Origin: Candidatus Krumholzibacteriia bacterium
Lineage (GTDB): Bacteria; Krumholzibacteriota; Krumholzibacteriia; WVZY01; JAKEHA01
Length of the DNA: 64,000 bases
Assembly (NCBI GenBank): GCA_029865265.1
Contig: JAOUHG010000018.1
Location: 1-64,000, forward strand
Direction of reading: 5' to 3'
Shown here: positions 1 to 8,118 of the stretch, one piece after another
How the letters are laid out: every line of letters begins with the position of its first letter
How positions within the stretch are numbered: position 1 is the first letter of the stretch
The notes under the pieces: model-generated
What the model was told of the DNA's origin: nothing
The model's input: only the letters and a program-made list of their open reading frames with translations
Databases searched by the model: none
Made by a program: the position numbers and the translations under genes

Positions 1-78
1 CTGCACGACCCCTTGTGGTTGTCGACACCAACAGAAGGGTTGCGAGAAAAGCCGCATGGACGCCGACGCGTGCGCAGC

Positions 79-324
79 TCACAACTGCGTCCCGAAGCAC
101 CAGTACATGGCTTGGTTGCGGGCATACGTGTAGGCAACAGTCTCGTAATAGCAGTTCTGTCCGGGCGTCGATCGGCACACATCAAGATTGTAGGCCGCAA
201 AGTTGTACGCGATCAGGGAAGCTGTGCACGTATTCATTCCGGGGGCCGGGTACATCGGCTCATCGGCAGGAGTCGCGACGGCCATAGTGCAGAGAGCAAA
301 CAGGAGAGCAAGGGAACGCTTCAT
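79..324 (-). CDS. Small secreted Cys-containing protein (81 aa)
   Basis: I do not recognise the family. The product starts with a clear Sec signal peptide (MKRSLALLFALCTMAVATPA), leaving about 60 mature residues with four cysteines (33, 50, 58, 76), enough for two disulfides, and many aromatic residues (Tyr-rich C-terminal half). A good ribosome site, AGGAGG at 333-338, lies 8 nt before the ATG. It sits 73 nt downstream of the aminotransferase on the same strand but has its own promoter (374-401), so it can be expressed independently. It is probably exported to the periplasm or outside. Function unknown; confidence that it is a real gene comes from signal peptide, ribosome site and promoter together. 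Confidence 0.75.
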   Translation of the reverse strand: MKRSLALLFALCTMAVATPADEPMYPAPGMNTCTASLIAYNFAAYNLDVCRSTPGQNCYYETVAYTYARNQAMYWCFGTQL

Positions 325-373
325 AACTCAAGCCTCCTCTCGGAGGATGCCACTCTTGGCTGCCTCAAAGAGC

Positions 374-401
374 AGTCTATCCCGGTTGGCCCGGTTGTCA
401 A
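374..401 (-). promoter_or_regulatory. Sigma70-type promoter for the small secreted protein
   Basis: On the minus strand TTGACA (396-401) is separated by 16 nt from TAGACT (374-379). The -35 box overlaps the stop codon of the upstream aminotransferase gene. Predicted transcription start is near 367, giving a leader of about 43 nt with an AGGAGG site. Confidence 0.6.
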
Positions 402-1603
402 CGGGCGGTGTGCGCGCCCTGGTCGAACTTGAAGCCGCTCTCGCGCACCTTCTTCAGGAGGCGCGCGATGCGGTCCTCGTCGATCACCATGGAGATGCGC
501 ATGAAGTCCTTGCAGTGGCTGCCGAACGCGCTCCCGGGCGAGACGATGACGCCCGTGTCGCGGAAGAACTCCTTCGCAAACACGCCCGCATCCGCGTAGC
601 GCCTGGGCACGCGGTCCCAGATGTACATGGCCGCGCGCGGCGGGGTGAGGTGCCAGCCCAGTTGGCCGAATCCCTCGATGAACAGGTCGCGCCGCCGCCG
701 GTATTGCTTGCGCTGCGCCTCGGCGTAGTCCGTGGAGCTGTTGAGGATGTCGGCGCCGGTGCGCTGGATGGCCAGGAACTGGCTGAAATCCATGTTGGCC
801 TTGATCTTCACCAGGTCGGCGATGATCTGCGGGTTGCCCACCACCCAGCCCAGACGCCACCCGGCCATGTTGTAGCTCTTGGAGAAGGAGTGGAACTCCA
901 CCGCCAGCTCCTTCGCGCCCGGGAGCTGCATGATGCTCGGCGTGGGCGTGCCCGGCTCGAGCGCCAGCTCCGAGTAGGCAAGGTCGGAGACCACGATGAA
1001 GTCGTACTTGTCCGCCAGTTCCAGCGCCTTCTGGTAGACCGGGAGTTCCGCGGCGGCGCCGATGGGGTTGTTGGGGTAGTTGAGGAACAGCAGCTTGGCC
1101 TTGTCCCACGCCGATTGCGGTACATCGTCGTAGTCGGGCAGGTAGTTGTTCTCCGCATGGAGCGGCAGCTCCACCACGTTGGCCTCCACGATCTTCGCCG
1201 CACCCAGGTAGGCCGGGTAACAGGGCGTGGCAATGACGACGGTGTCGCCGGGGTTGATGTAGGCGAGCATCAGCTTGGCGATGCCCTCCTTGGAGCCGAT
1301 CAGCGGCAGCACCTCGCCGTTGGGGTTCACGGTGACGCCGAAGCGGCGTTGGTACCAGTTGGCGACGGCCTTGCGGAACTCCGGTGCCCCGTCGAAGGGC
1401 GAGTAGCGGCTGTTGTGCTCCTGCATGGCGCGGACATGTTTGTTCAGCATCTCGAAGATGTCGCCGTGGGGCGGCTGGTCGGGGCTGCCGACGCCCAGGT
1501 CGAAGATGTCCTCGGCGGGACGCGGGTCCTTGCGCTTCATCTGCGCGATTTCCTCGAAGATGTAGTGGCCGGATGAGACAATCCGGTTGGCTGGCGTGAT
1601 CAT
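398..1603 (-). CDS. PLP-dependent class I/II aminotransferase (AlaC / DapL-like)
   Basis: Fold-type I aminotransferase of 401 aa, the usual length. The PLP-binding lysine is K242 in SFSKSYNMAGWRLGW; other landmarks are GSKEGIAKLML (cofactor phosphate region), NYPNNPIG and the C-terminal substrate arginine region FMRISMV. The signature resembles E. coli AlaC (glutamate-pyruvate transaminase) and the related LL-diaminopimelate aminotransferases more than aspartate aminotransferases. The likely role is cytoplasmic transamination in alanine, or possibly lysine, synthesis; sequence reading alone cannot fix the substrate. GGAGG at 1610-1614 lies 6 nt before the ATG, and a -10-like CATAAT (1630-1635, minus strand) lies just upstream, back-to-back with the promoter of the divergent deacetylase. 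Confidence 0.9.
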   Translation of the reverse strand: MITPANRIVSSGHYIFEEIAQMKRKDPRPAEDIFDLGVGSPDQPPHGDIFEMLNKHVRAMQEHNSRYSPFDGAPEFRKAVANWYQRRFGVTVNPNGEVLPLIGSKEGIAKLMLAYINPGDTVVIATPCYPAYLGAAKIVEANVVELPLHAENNYLPDYDDVPQSAWDKAKLLFLNYPNNPIGAAAELPVYQKALELADKYDFIVVSDLAYSELALEPGTPTPSIMQLPGAKELAVEFHSFSKSYNMAGWRLGWVVGNPQIIADLVKIKANMDFSQFLAIQRTGADILNSSTDYAEAQRKQYRRRRDLFIEGFGQLGWHLTPPRAAMYIWDRVPRRYADAGVFAKEFFRDTGVIVSPGSAFGSHCKDFMRISMVIDEDRIARLLKKVRESGFKFDQGAHTAR

Positions 1604-1661
1604 GAAAAACCTCCGACTTGTGTGTGTGGATTATGATGGAACGCCAACCAGATTAACAGCT

Positions 1662-1690
1662 TTGCGCGACGGCGTCAAAGGTCGTAGACT
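1662..1690 (+). promoter_or_regulatory. Leaderless-type promoter for the deacetylase
   Basis: TTGCGC (1662-1667), 17 nt, TAGACT (1685-1690), then exactly 6 nt to the ATG at 1697. A start site 6-7 nt after the -10 box would coincide with the A of the start codon. No Shine-Dalgarno sequence is present upstream of that ATG, so a leaderless mRNA is the simplest reading. Confidence 0.55.
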
Positions 1691-1696
1691 TCGCGG

Positions 1697-2569
1697 ATGC
1701 TGCCGCTCCTGGCTGTCGCCGCCGTCCCGCTGGCCCTGCACGCGGTGTGGCGCATCCGCTACGGCTACCCCCCGCAGACACTCCCGCGCGTGCTGTGTTT
1801 CCACAAGATTTCGCGGCGCTTCTGTCTGGAGGGGACGTGGACCACGCCGCAGCGTTTCGCGGCGATGATCGACCGCCTGCTCGAACGCGGCTGGACCTTC
1901 ATCGACGAGGCGACGTTCCTGCATTCGCTGGAGGCGCCCGACCCGGCCAATGCGCGGCGCGCGTTTCTCACCTTCGACGACGGCTACGCGCACCTCGCCG
2001 ACACGGCGTTTTCCGTTCTGGCCGAGCGGGGGATTCCATTCCACGTCTTCCTGGTGACGGACTACACCGGGCGCGACAACACCTGGGACCTCGGGCTGGG
2101 GCGTCCGCGCTTCCGCCACCTGGACGATGGCGTCATCCGTGAGATGGCGTCGGCGGGGGTGAGCTTTGGGTCGCACTCCGCCGCGCATGCGGATCTCACC
2201 CGCCTCCCGGACGCAGCGCTGCGAGATGACCTCGCGCGCTCGCGCGACGAAGTCGCCCGGCTGGCCGGGCGCCCGGCGCGCACGCTGTCGTATCCGTTCG
2301 GCATATATAATGACGCGGTCCGACGCGCGGCGGCGGAAGCGGGCTACGCGGCCGCGTTCTCGCTGTATCCCGCCCACCGCAACCGTATCGTTGACCGCCA
2401 CGCGCTTCGACGTGATGCGGTGTACATCATCGACCCGGTGTGGGGTGTCGAGACCAAGCTTCGTCCCGGCCCCCTGTATGGACTGGAGGAGATGAAGTGC
2501 CGCGCCATCAACGCGGTGGCGCGCCTGACCCCGCTGCTCAAATCAAAGCGCGCGTCTCAGCCGGGGTAG
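1697..2569 (+). CDS. Polysaccharide deacetylase (NodB-fold), membrane-anchored
   Basis: Carbohydrate esterase family 4 enzyme of 290 aa. A single N-terminal hydrophobic stretch (residues about 1-18) should anchor it in the inner membrane with the catalytic domain outside. Motif 1 is TFDDGY (D94 catalytic base, D95 metal ligand), motif 2 is SHSAAH (H160 and H164, metal ligands) and motif 3 is LSYPFG. Family members remove N-acetyl groups from cell-wall or surface glycans; the exact substrate is not evident. It is expressed from a leaderless-type promoter divergent to the aminotransferase. Its last 13 nt overlap convergently with the end of the UbiA gene. Confidence 0.88.
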   Translation: MLPLLAVAAVPLALHAVWRIRYGYPPQTLPRVLCFHKISRRFCLEGTWTTPQRFAAMIDRLLERGWTFIDEATFLHSLEAPDPANARRAFLTFDDGYAHLADTAFSVLAERGIPFHVFLVTDYTGRDNTWDLGLGRPRFRHLDDGVIREMASAGVSFGSHSAAHADLTRLPDAALRDDLARSRDEVARLAGRPARTLSYPFGIYNDAVRRAAAEAGYAAAFSLYPAHRNRIVDRHALRRDAVYIIDPVWGVETKLRPGPLYGLEEMKCRAINAVARLTPLLKSKRASQPG

Positions 2570-3489
2570 GCGAGGCCGAAGCGCGCGCGGTAGTAGGCGC
2601 GCGCCGCCACCAGGACGGGGAGCAGCAGGAGCAGCATCAGGGGGTCGCGCAGCACGGCGGTGAGTGCTACGATTACGGTCATCCACTGCACCGCCAGCGA
2701 ACTCGCGCGCGCGCGCGCGGCGCGCATCAGCACCGGGCCCATGCGCTGCGCGCGTTCGATGAAGATGGCCGCGGTCACGAAGCCCAGAAAGCCGGCCAGG
2801 GTGACCAGTACCGGGAAGGCCCGCGTGCCCCGCTCGAGAAACGAAAAGGCCGCGTCGCCCAGCGCACCCAGCGCAAACAGCACCGCGACCCATGCCGATA
2901 CCCGCACCCCCACCGCGACGGTGGTGGTGCGCTTGCCCGTCGCCGCGTCGCCGTCCACGTCCAGAATGGTGGTGTGCAGGAAGGTGGCGCCCACCAGGAA
3001 CACCCAGGGGATCCCGTTGCGCCACGCGTCGGCGAAGTAGTCGCCGTGGCCGGTGGCGCCGATGACAAACGCGAGACCGCCGTATCCGAGCGCGTTGGCG
3101 GCCAGGTCGAAGTAGGGCCGCGCGCAGAAGCGCAGCGGTGGTAGTGAGTAGGTGGTGGCGAGCAGGAAGGCGAGGACAATGGGAAAGCGCTGGCCGGGCA
3201 CGACGCGCTGATAGAGCAGGGATGCGGCGGCGAAACACACCAGCGCGATAGCCACCATGGTGCGCATGCCAAACAGGCCGCGCGTGAGGTAATGGCCCTT
3301 GTCGTTGAGGGCGTCGCTGTCGCGGTCGAAAATCTGGTTGAGCACGTAGGCGCAGGCCAGCACGGCCGAGAGGCACCAGAAACCGGTGTCGGCCAGCACG
3401 GTGGCGAGAACGACGTCGGGGGCGGAGTGGGCGCCGAGCGCATAAAAAGCCCACGCGGGCACGAGGATCAGCGGTCGCAGCACAAACAC
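2557..3489 (-). CDS. UbiA-family prenyltransferase
   Basis: Integral membrane prenyltransferase with about eight hydrophobic segments and both Asp-rich prenyl-diphosphate/Mg motifs: NQIFDRDSD and DVDGD. The family attaches polyprenyl chains to aromatic or other acceptors (ubiquinone, menaquinone, heme O, archaeal-type lipids); the acceptor cannot be told here, and no quinone-pathway neighbours are present. Start uncertain: there is no ATG near the N-terminus. GTG 3489 is the first standard start that keeps the first helix (VLRPLILVPAW), but a CTG at 3510 or 3543 is possible. Last gene of a minus-strand operon with the DUF4388 and TPR proteins. A (CG)8 tract at 2704-2719 lies within it. Confidence 0.82.
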   Translation of the reverse strand: MFVLRPLILVPAWAFYALGAHSAPDVVLATVLADTGFWCLSAVLACAYVLNQIFDRDSDALNDKGHYLTRGLFGMRTMVAIALVCFAAASLLYQRVVPGQRFPIVLAFLLATTYSLPPLRFCARPYFDLAANALGYGGLAFVIGATGHGDYFADAWRNGIPWVFLVGATFLHTTILDVDGDAATGKRTTTVAVGVRVSAWVAVLFALGALGDAAFSFLERGTRAFPVLVTLAGFLGFVTAAIFIERAQRMGPVLMRAARARASSLAVQWMTVIVALTAVLRDPLMLLLLLPVLVAARAYYRARFGLAYPG

Positions 3490-3557
3490 GAAATCCGCGA
3501 TCCGCAGCAGCGTTCGCGTCGTGCGAGACGGGTGAGATTGCAGTGCGTGCGTGAAAA

Positions 3558-4646
3558 CTAGAGCAGGGTATAGGCGGTACCGTCGCGCGTCAACTTGTAT
3601 CGCAGGTCGAGGTCCGCCGCGCGCTGGAGCGTATGGTTGTCCACGAAGCCCTCTTCGCGCAACGTCTCCAGGGTGGCCGGGTACGCGCCCATCTCGGCGC
3701 GGAACGCCTCCACCCCGAAGCGAACGTGGTACTCGATGCGCGCCCGTGCGGCGGGATCGCGGGACACGACGCCTTCGCGCGCGATGCGCGTGACGTGATC
3801 GGTGTTGCGCCACGCGCCGAACATCAGGCAACTGGCGAACATGAACATGGCCGCGACCATGGTCATGGGGTTGCCGCGCTTCTTGTGGCGCACGCGCGCG
3901 GCGATGGTGCCGTCGGCGGTGAGGCCGCTTTGCAGATCCTCCGCCACCGCGATGAGCCCCTTCTCCTTGAGCAGCTTGAGGGCCTCGTAGACGTCGAAGG
4001 AGGGCAGTTGTGCCCGCGCCACGATGTCGCGCACCGTGCGCGGCTGGTCCAGCAGCGCCAGCACGGCGGTCTCGCTCTCCATGGTTTCGGCGTCGGCCTC
4101 CGGCTTGCGTCCGCTGGCCGAGATGCGCACACCGTCGGCCGGGAAGGTTTGCAGCAGCATCGGGTACTCGTCGATGCGGCGCATGCACTCCATCAGCAAC
4201 GGCTCCACCGAGAAGTCACCCATGGTCTTGACGCCGGACACCACCTCGTCGCCGGATACAAACTTGTAGGAGAGCTGGTCCCAGGTGATGACCTCGTGAA
4301 GCGCTTCCTGGATGTGGTTGCGCCAGTGCCGCTTGAGCCGCTTCTCGTCGAAGATACCCTCGGAGATGATCACGTCCAGCAGATCCAGCTTTGATTGCGA
4401 ACTGATCTGCGTGATCTTGGCCAGTTCCTCGCGCTTCAGGCAGCCGTAGCGCGTCAGGTAGTCGCGGAAGGGGTCGCGCGTCTTGCTGCGGCGGTCCCGC
4501 GTGGAGATGATCTTGCCGTCGCGGAAGAACAGCACCGACGAGCGGTCGCTGGCGGTGACCGACAGCATCCCGGTCTTCTGCTGGACCGCGATCAGCTGCA
4601 GGATCTCCTCGAGACCGAACGAACTGAGATTTCCTTCGAGCGCCAT
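3558..4646 (-). CDS. DUF4388 (PatA-N-like) protein with C-terminal membrane/pilin-like part
   Basis: 362 aa. Residues 1 to about 100 (MALEGNLSSFGLEEILQLI, KTGMLSV, VLFFRDGKI) match the DUF4388/PatA N-terminal domain seen in response-regulator and gliding-type signalling proteins. Residues about 185-235 look like a winged helix (VRDIVARAQLPSFDVYEALKLLKEKGL). A single transmembrane segment follows at about 260-280 (MTMVAAMFMFASCLMFGAW). The tail (EAFRAEMGAYPATLETLREEG) resembles the periplasmic part of type II secretion pseudopilins. This suggests a cytoplasmic regulatory head joined to an outside tail. An AGGA site lies 8 nt before the ATG; the gene starts 24 nt after the TPR gene stop, in one operon. 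Precise role unknown. Confidence 0.8.
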   Translation of the reverse strand: MALEGNLSSFGLEEILQLIAVQQKTGMLSVTASDRSSVLFFRDGKIISTRDRRSKTRDPFRDYLTRYGCLKREELAKITQISSQSKLDLLDVIISEGIFDEKRLKRHWRNHIQEALHEVITWDQLSYKFVSGDEVVSGVKTMGDFSVEPLLMECMRRIDEYPMLLQTFPADGVRISASGRKPEADAETMESETAVLALLDQPRTVRDIVARAQLPSFDVYEALKLLKEKGLIAVAEDLQSGLTADGTIAARVRHKKRGNPMTMVAAMFMFASCLMFGAWRNTDHVTRIAREGVVSRDPAARARIEYHVRFGVEAFRAEMGAYPATLETLREEGFVDNHTLQRAADLDLRYKLTRDGTAYTLL

Positions 4647-4670
4647 GGTGTGTCCTGTTGTCTTCCGCCG

Positions 4671-6515
4671 CTAGGCCGAGGCCTTGTTCGACTCCGGTTC
4701 ATTGTTGCGCGGGCGCGAAGTCCCGATGCGCGTGTTGCGTACTTCGTAACGCTGGTTCGCGGTGAGGGCGACCCAGTAGGAGATTGCCACGCCCAGCCCG
4801 GGCACGATCCACTTCCACAACGGCGTGGGCGTGGACAGCGAGTTCCAGTCGGGAACCAGGTAGCCGCGTGTCCACAGCATCAGCGCCGAGAACGAGAACA
4901 CGGTGGCGATGAAGAACCCGCGCGCGAAGCGGCCAAAGAAGATGTGCCGCAGTCCCGGAACCCAGATGGTGAGCCAGCGCGTCGAGCGCCGGCGCTTGAT
5001 TACCACGGACTGGCGGCGCTGGCGCAGGAGCGCGTCGAGAACCTTGTCCGACGAGACGCCCACCACCGCGTCGTTGCACGTCTGGCATATCACTGAGCCG
5101 CGCGCGTCCTGGCAGCAGCCGTCGCAGGTGAGGTCGCCGCAATTGGCGCACTGGAAGGCGAGCTTTCCGGGGCGGGTGAGCCGCTGCACCCCCACCACCA
5201 GCACCAGCGACACGGCGGCGATCCAGAAACTGATGCGCGCCGATTGTCCGGTGACGCTGGCGATGACGCTGGTGAGCAGCGCCGGGTTGTGATGACGTCC
5301 CTCGATGCCCGCCATGTGCCACAGGTCGCCGCTCGAGTAGGGCCGCGGATAGATGGGCATGCGATCCCGTGCGGGTCGCGCGATGGACCCGATGACGCCC
5401 TCGACGTTGAGCTGCGATGCGCGGTTGAGCGCGCGCGACGACTCGCTCATGAGCAGCGTCTTGATATAGGCCTGGGCCAGGTTGTACTGCGCAACCGCGT
5501 CGGTCGAGTCCGCCTGTTCCGCCTTGCGGTATCCCTCCAGCGCCTTCACGTACTGCCCGTTGAGGTAGTACACGTTGCCCAGATTGATATAGCTGATCGC
5601 GACCCCGGGCTTGATGGAAATGGAGCGCAGGAAGTGCGCGGCCGCGTTCTCGGTGTCGCCGGCGCGCGTGGCCAGCAGGCCCAGCGCCGCCTGGCGCTCC
5701 GCCTCCAGACCCTCGGCGCGGGCGTTGGCGAGTGCCCGCGTGAGTGCTTCGTCGGCGGGTGAGTCGTTGGCGCGCGCGATCAGAGAGACCAGGGAATTCG
5801 GGTCGGCCACCGTGGAGTAGCGATCCATGACGGGTGCAAACCAGGCCAGCGCGGCGAAAGAGGCCATGATGACCATCGACATCACCCGTTCGCGCCGTTG
5901 CATGAACGGCCACGTCAGCAGCATCACCATGGCGGCGGCGGTGGCGAAGCCGGGGAACAGGGCGAACGGCGTCAGTATCACCAGCAATGCGGTCATGCGC
6001 GGGCCGACCGCGTCGAACCGTTCCTTGAACATCTCCGCCACGCTGTGGGCGATGAACGGGAAGTAGCGCACGGCGAGTGCGATCCACACGATGCCGCTGG
6101 CCAGAATGAGGACCAGCGCGAGGGTGACGACGGAATTGATGGCCAGGAAACGCTGCGACTCGAACGTGGTGGCGGCAATCACGACACCCTGCACGAAGTG
6201 ATAGACGGCCTCGGGGTTCATTTCCCGGGCGCGCACGCGGGCGAGGGTGAAATGGGCGTCCGCAAAACGCGGGCGCAACTGGAGTGCGTTCTGCAGGTGG
6301 GTGGCGGCGTTGTCCCGTTCGCCGCGCTCGATCGCATCCAGCGCGTACTGGTACTCGATCACGGCGGCGACACGCAGGGTCACCGCGCCGTAGTTGAGTT
6401 CCTGCTGCTGGTAGCGGGCAAATTCTGCCGGGCCGGCCGGGGCAACCGCAACCCACAGCACGGCGATCGCGCACGCGCTGCAGATTGCAACCAGCGTACG
6501 TCGGGTGCGGCTCAT
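4671..6515 (-). CDS. Membrane protein with TPR repeats and zinc-ribbon-like segment
   Basis: 614 aa using ATG 6515, chosen because it gives a signal-anchor (RRTLVAICSACAIAVLWVAV) that longer in-frame starts lack. TPR-like helices occur at about 40-90 (AATHLQNALQLRPRFADAHF) and 320-400 (SYINLGNVYYLNGQYVKALEGY). A block of transmembrane helices at about 120-260 and more near 450 and 540-600 place it in the inner membrane. A cysteine cluster near 475-505 (CANCGDLTCDGCC ... CQTC) looks like a zinc-binding ribbon. It heads the operon with the DUF4388 and UbiA genes. Possibly a scaffold for a membrane complex; no named family recognised. Confidence 0.78.
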   Translation of the reverse strand: MSRTRRTLVAICSACAIAVLWVAVAPAGPAEFARYQQQELNYGAVTLRVAAVIEYQYALDAIERGERDNAATHLQNALQLRPRFADAHFTLARVRAREMNPEAVYHFVQGVVIAATTFESQRFLAINSVVTLALVLILASGIVWIALAVRYFPFIAHSVAEMFKERFDAVGPRMTALLVILTPFALFPGFATAAAMVMLLTWPFMQRRERVMSMVIMASFAALAWFAPVMDRYSTVADPNSLVSLIARANDSPADEALTRALANARAEGLEAERQAALGLLATRAGDTENAAAHFLRSISIKPGVAISYINLGNVYYLNGQYVKALEGYRKAEQADSTDAVAQYNLAQAYIKTLLMSESSRALNRASQLNVEGVIGSIARPARDRMPIYPRPYSSGDLWHMAGIEGRHHNPALLTSVIASVTGQSARISFWIAAVSLVLVVGVQRLTRPGKLAFQCANCGDLTCDGCCQDARGSVICQTCNDAVVGVSSDKVLDALLRQRRQSVVIKRRRSTRWLTIWVPGLRHIFFGRFARGFFIATVFSFSALMLWTRGYLVPDWNSLSTPTPLWKWIVPGLGVAISYWVALTANQRYEVRNTRIGTSRPRNNEPESNKASA

Positions 6516-6689
6516 CGGGGAGCTGCCTTCCCGAAGCTTGATGTTGGATTCATGCGTGTTCCGGCCTCTCGGCGGCGTCGATCGCCGTCCTAAGTTCTTC
6601 CGTGCGAACGCGATTCGGCAAGAAGCGTGCCGGGGAACCGACCCGGTCAGCGGTGCCGCTCCGGGCCGCGGGGTGCCGTTTTCGCGCCA

Positions 6690-6719
6690 TTGTGACCGGG
6701 GCCCGGCCCGTGATATAAA
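6690..6719 (+). promoter_or_regulatory. Promoter of asnS, near-leaderless
   Basis: TTGTGA (6690-6695), 18 nt, TATAAA (6714-6719) preceded by TGA (extended -10, TGn). Only 8 nt separate the -10 box from the ATG at 6728, so the transcript should begin at or within two nucleotides of the start codon. No Shine-Dalgarno is visible. Confidence 0.6.
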
Positions 6720-6727
6720 CAACCTCT

Positions 6728-8035
6728 ATGTCATCACTTCCCGTGGTCTATATCAGCGATCTCCGTGCCCACGCCGGCCAGCCCGTCGAGCTGCGCGGCT
6801 GGGTGTACAACACCCGTTCCGGCGGGAAGATCCGCTTCCTCATCCTGCGCGACGGCACCGGCTACCTGCAGTGTGTGGCCAGCGCGTCGGACGTGAGCGA
6901 GGCCGACTTCGAGACGCTCGGGCGCCTCACCCAGGAGTCCAGCGTGGTAGTCACCGGGGTTCCGCGCGAGGACAAGCGCGCGCCCGGCGGCATGGAACTG
7001 ACGCTCAAGAGCGTGCGGCTGGTGGGCGCGTCGGACGGGTTTCCGATCACGCCCAAGGAGCACAGTTCGACCTTCCTGCTCGACCACCGCCACCTGTGGC
7101 TGCGCAGCAAGAAGCAGCACGTGGTGCTGCTGGTGCGCCACCACACGGTGAAGGCGATCCGCGACTACCTCAACGACCACGGCTTCGTCAACCTGGACAC
7201 GCCCATCTTCACACCCAACGCGTGCGAGGGCACCAGCACGCTCTTCGAGACCGACTACTTCGGCGACAGGGCCTACCTGTCGCAGAGCGGGCAGCTCTAC
7301 AACGAGGCCACCGCCGCCGCCTTCGGGCGCGTGTACTGTTTTGGTCCCACGTTTCGCGCCGAGAAGTCAAAGACGCGCCGCCACCTCACCGAGTTCTGGA
7401 TGGTGGAACCCGAGGTGGCGTACATGGAACTGCCGGAGCTGATGGACCTGTGCGAGGACTTCTTTTGCTACGTGACCGGCCGCGTGCTGGAAGCCTGCGG
7501 AACCGAGATCCGCGACGTGCTCGAACGCGACACGTCGAAGCTCGAAGCGGCCATGCAGCGCCCCTTCCCGCGCATCCATTATAAGGACGCCGGCAAGTTC
7601 CTCCTGGAGAAGGGGCTGCCCTTCGAGATGGGGGGCGATTTCGGGGCGCCCGACGAGACCGCGCTCACCGAGGCGCAGGCGACACCCATCTTCGTGCACC
7701 ACTTTCCGACGGCCATCAAGGCGTTCTACATGGAGCCGGATGCGGCCGAGCCCGAGTACTGTCTCTCGGTGGACATGCTGGCGCCCGAAGGCTACGGGGA
7801 AGTCATCGGCGGGGGACAGCGCACACCCGATCTCGATCTGCTCGAGCGCCGTATCAAGGAACACAACCTCCCGCGCCAGGCCTTCGAGTGGTACCTCGAC
7901 CTGCGCAAGTACGGAACCGTCCCGCACTCGGGCTTCGGCATGGGTGTGGAGCGCACGGTGTCCTACCTGTGCGGGCTCTCCCACCTGCGCGAAGCCATCC
8001 CGTTCCCGCGCACGATCAACCGCCTGAATCCGTAG
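6728..8035 (+). CDS. asnS: Asparaginyl-tRNA synthetase
   Basis: Class IIb aminoacyl-tRNA synthetase, 435 aa, charging tRNA-Asn in the cytoplasm. N-terminal OB-fold anticodon-binding domain (about 1-110; [18 protein letters not shown]). Class II catalytic core with motif 1 in the [15 protein letters not shown] region, motif 2 [17 protein letters not shown] and motif 3 [15 protein letters not shown]. The AsnS-type [12 protein letters not shown] loop separates it from bacterial AspRS. Length and domain order are normal. It is a single gene divergent from the TPR operon, with no ribosome site and a -10 box almost at the start codon. Confidence 0.96.
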   Translation: MSSLPVVYISDLRAHAGQPVELRGWVYNTRSGGKIRFLILRDGTGYLQCVASASDVSEADFETLGRLTQESSVVVTGVPREDKRAPGGMELTLKSVRLVGASDGFPITPKEHSSTFLLDHRHLWLRSKKQHVVLLVRHHTVKAIRDYLNDHGFVNLDTPIFTPNACEGTSTLFETDYFGDRAYLSQSGQLYNEATAAAFGRVYCFGPTFRAEKSKTRRHLTEFWMVEPEVAYMELPELMDLCEDFFCYVTGRVLEACGTEIRDVLERDTSKLEAAMQRPFPRIHYKDAGKFLLEKGLPFEMGGDFGAPDETALTEAQATPIFVHHFPTAIKAFYMEPDAAEPEYCLSVDMLAPEGYGEVIGGGQRTPDLDLLERRIKEHNLPRQAFEWYLDLRKYGTVPHSGFGMGVERTVSYLCGLSHLREAIPFPRTINRLNP

Positions 8036-8056
8036 GACCACCGGCGCGGGCTCCGG

Positions 8057-8086
8057 TTGACCCGCCCATACGCTCGGGTGTAAAAT
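8057..8086 (+). promoter_or_regulatory. Promoter of the fibronectin-repeat operon
   Basis: TTGACC (8057-8062), 18 nt, TAAAAT (8081-8086). Predicted start near 8093, leaving a 26-nt leader with GGAG before ATG 8119. It lies 22 nt after the asnS stop and appears to drive the three overlapping genes that follow. Confidence 0.65.
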
Positions 8087-8118
8087 TCCCCCTGGCCGAC
8101 CGGACAGGAGCCCTCCCG

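Noticed and set aside
2704-2719. (CG)8 tract as a phase-variation or Z-DNA element
   Set aside because: It codes an Arg/Ala stretch in UbiA and is unremarkable in such GC-rich DNA without evidence of length variation.
7888-8118. Longer start for the first fn3 paralogue inside asnS
   Set aside because: The extension is out-of-frame asnS sequence. ATG 8119 has a ribosome site, a signal peptide and a promoter just upstream.
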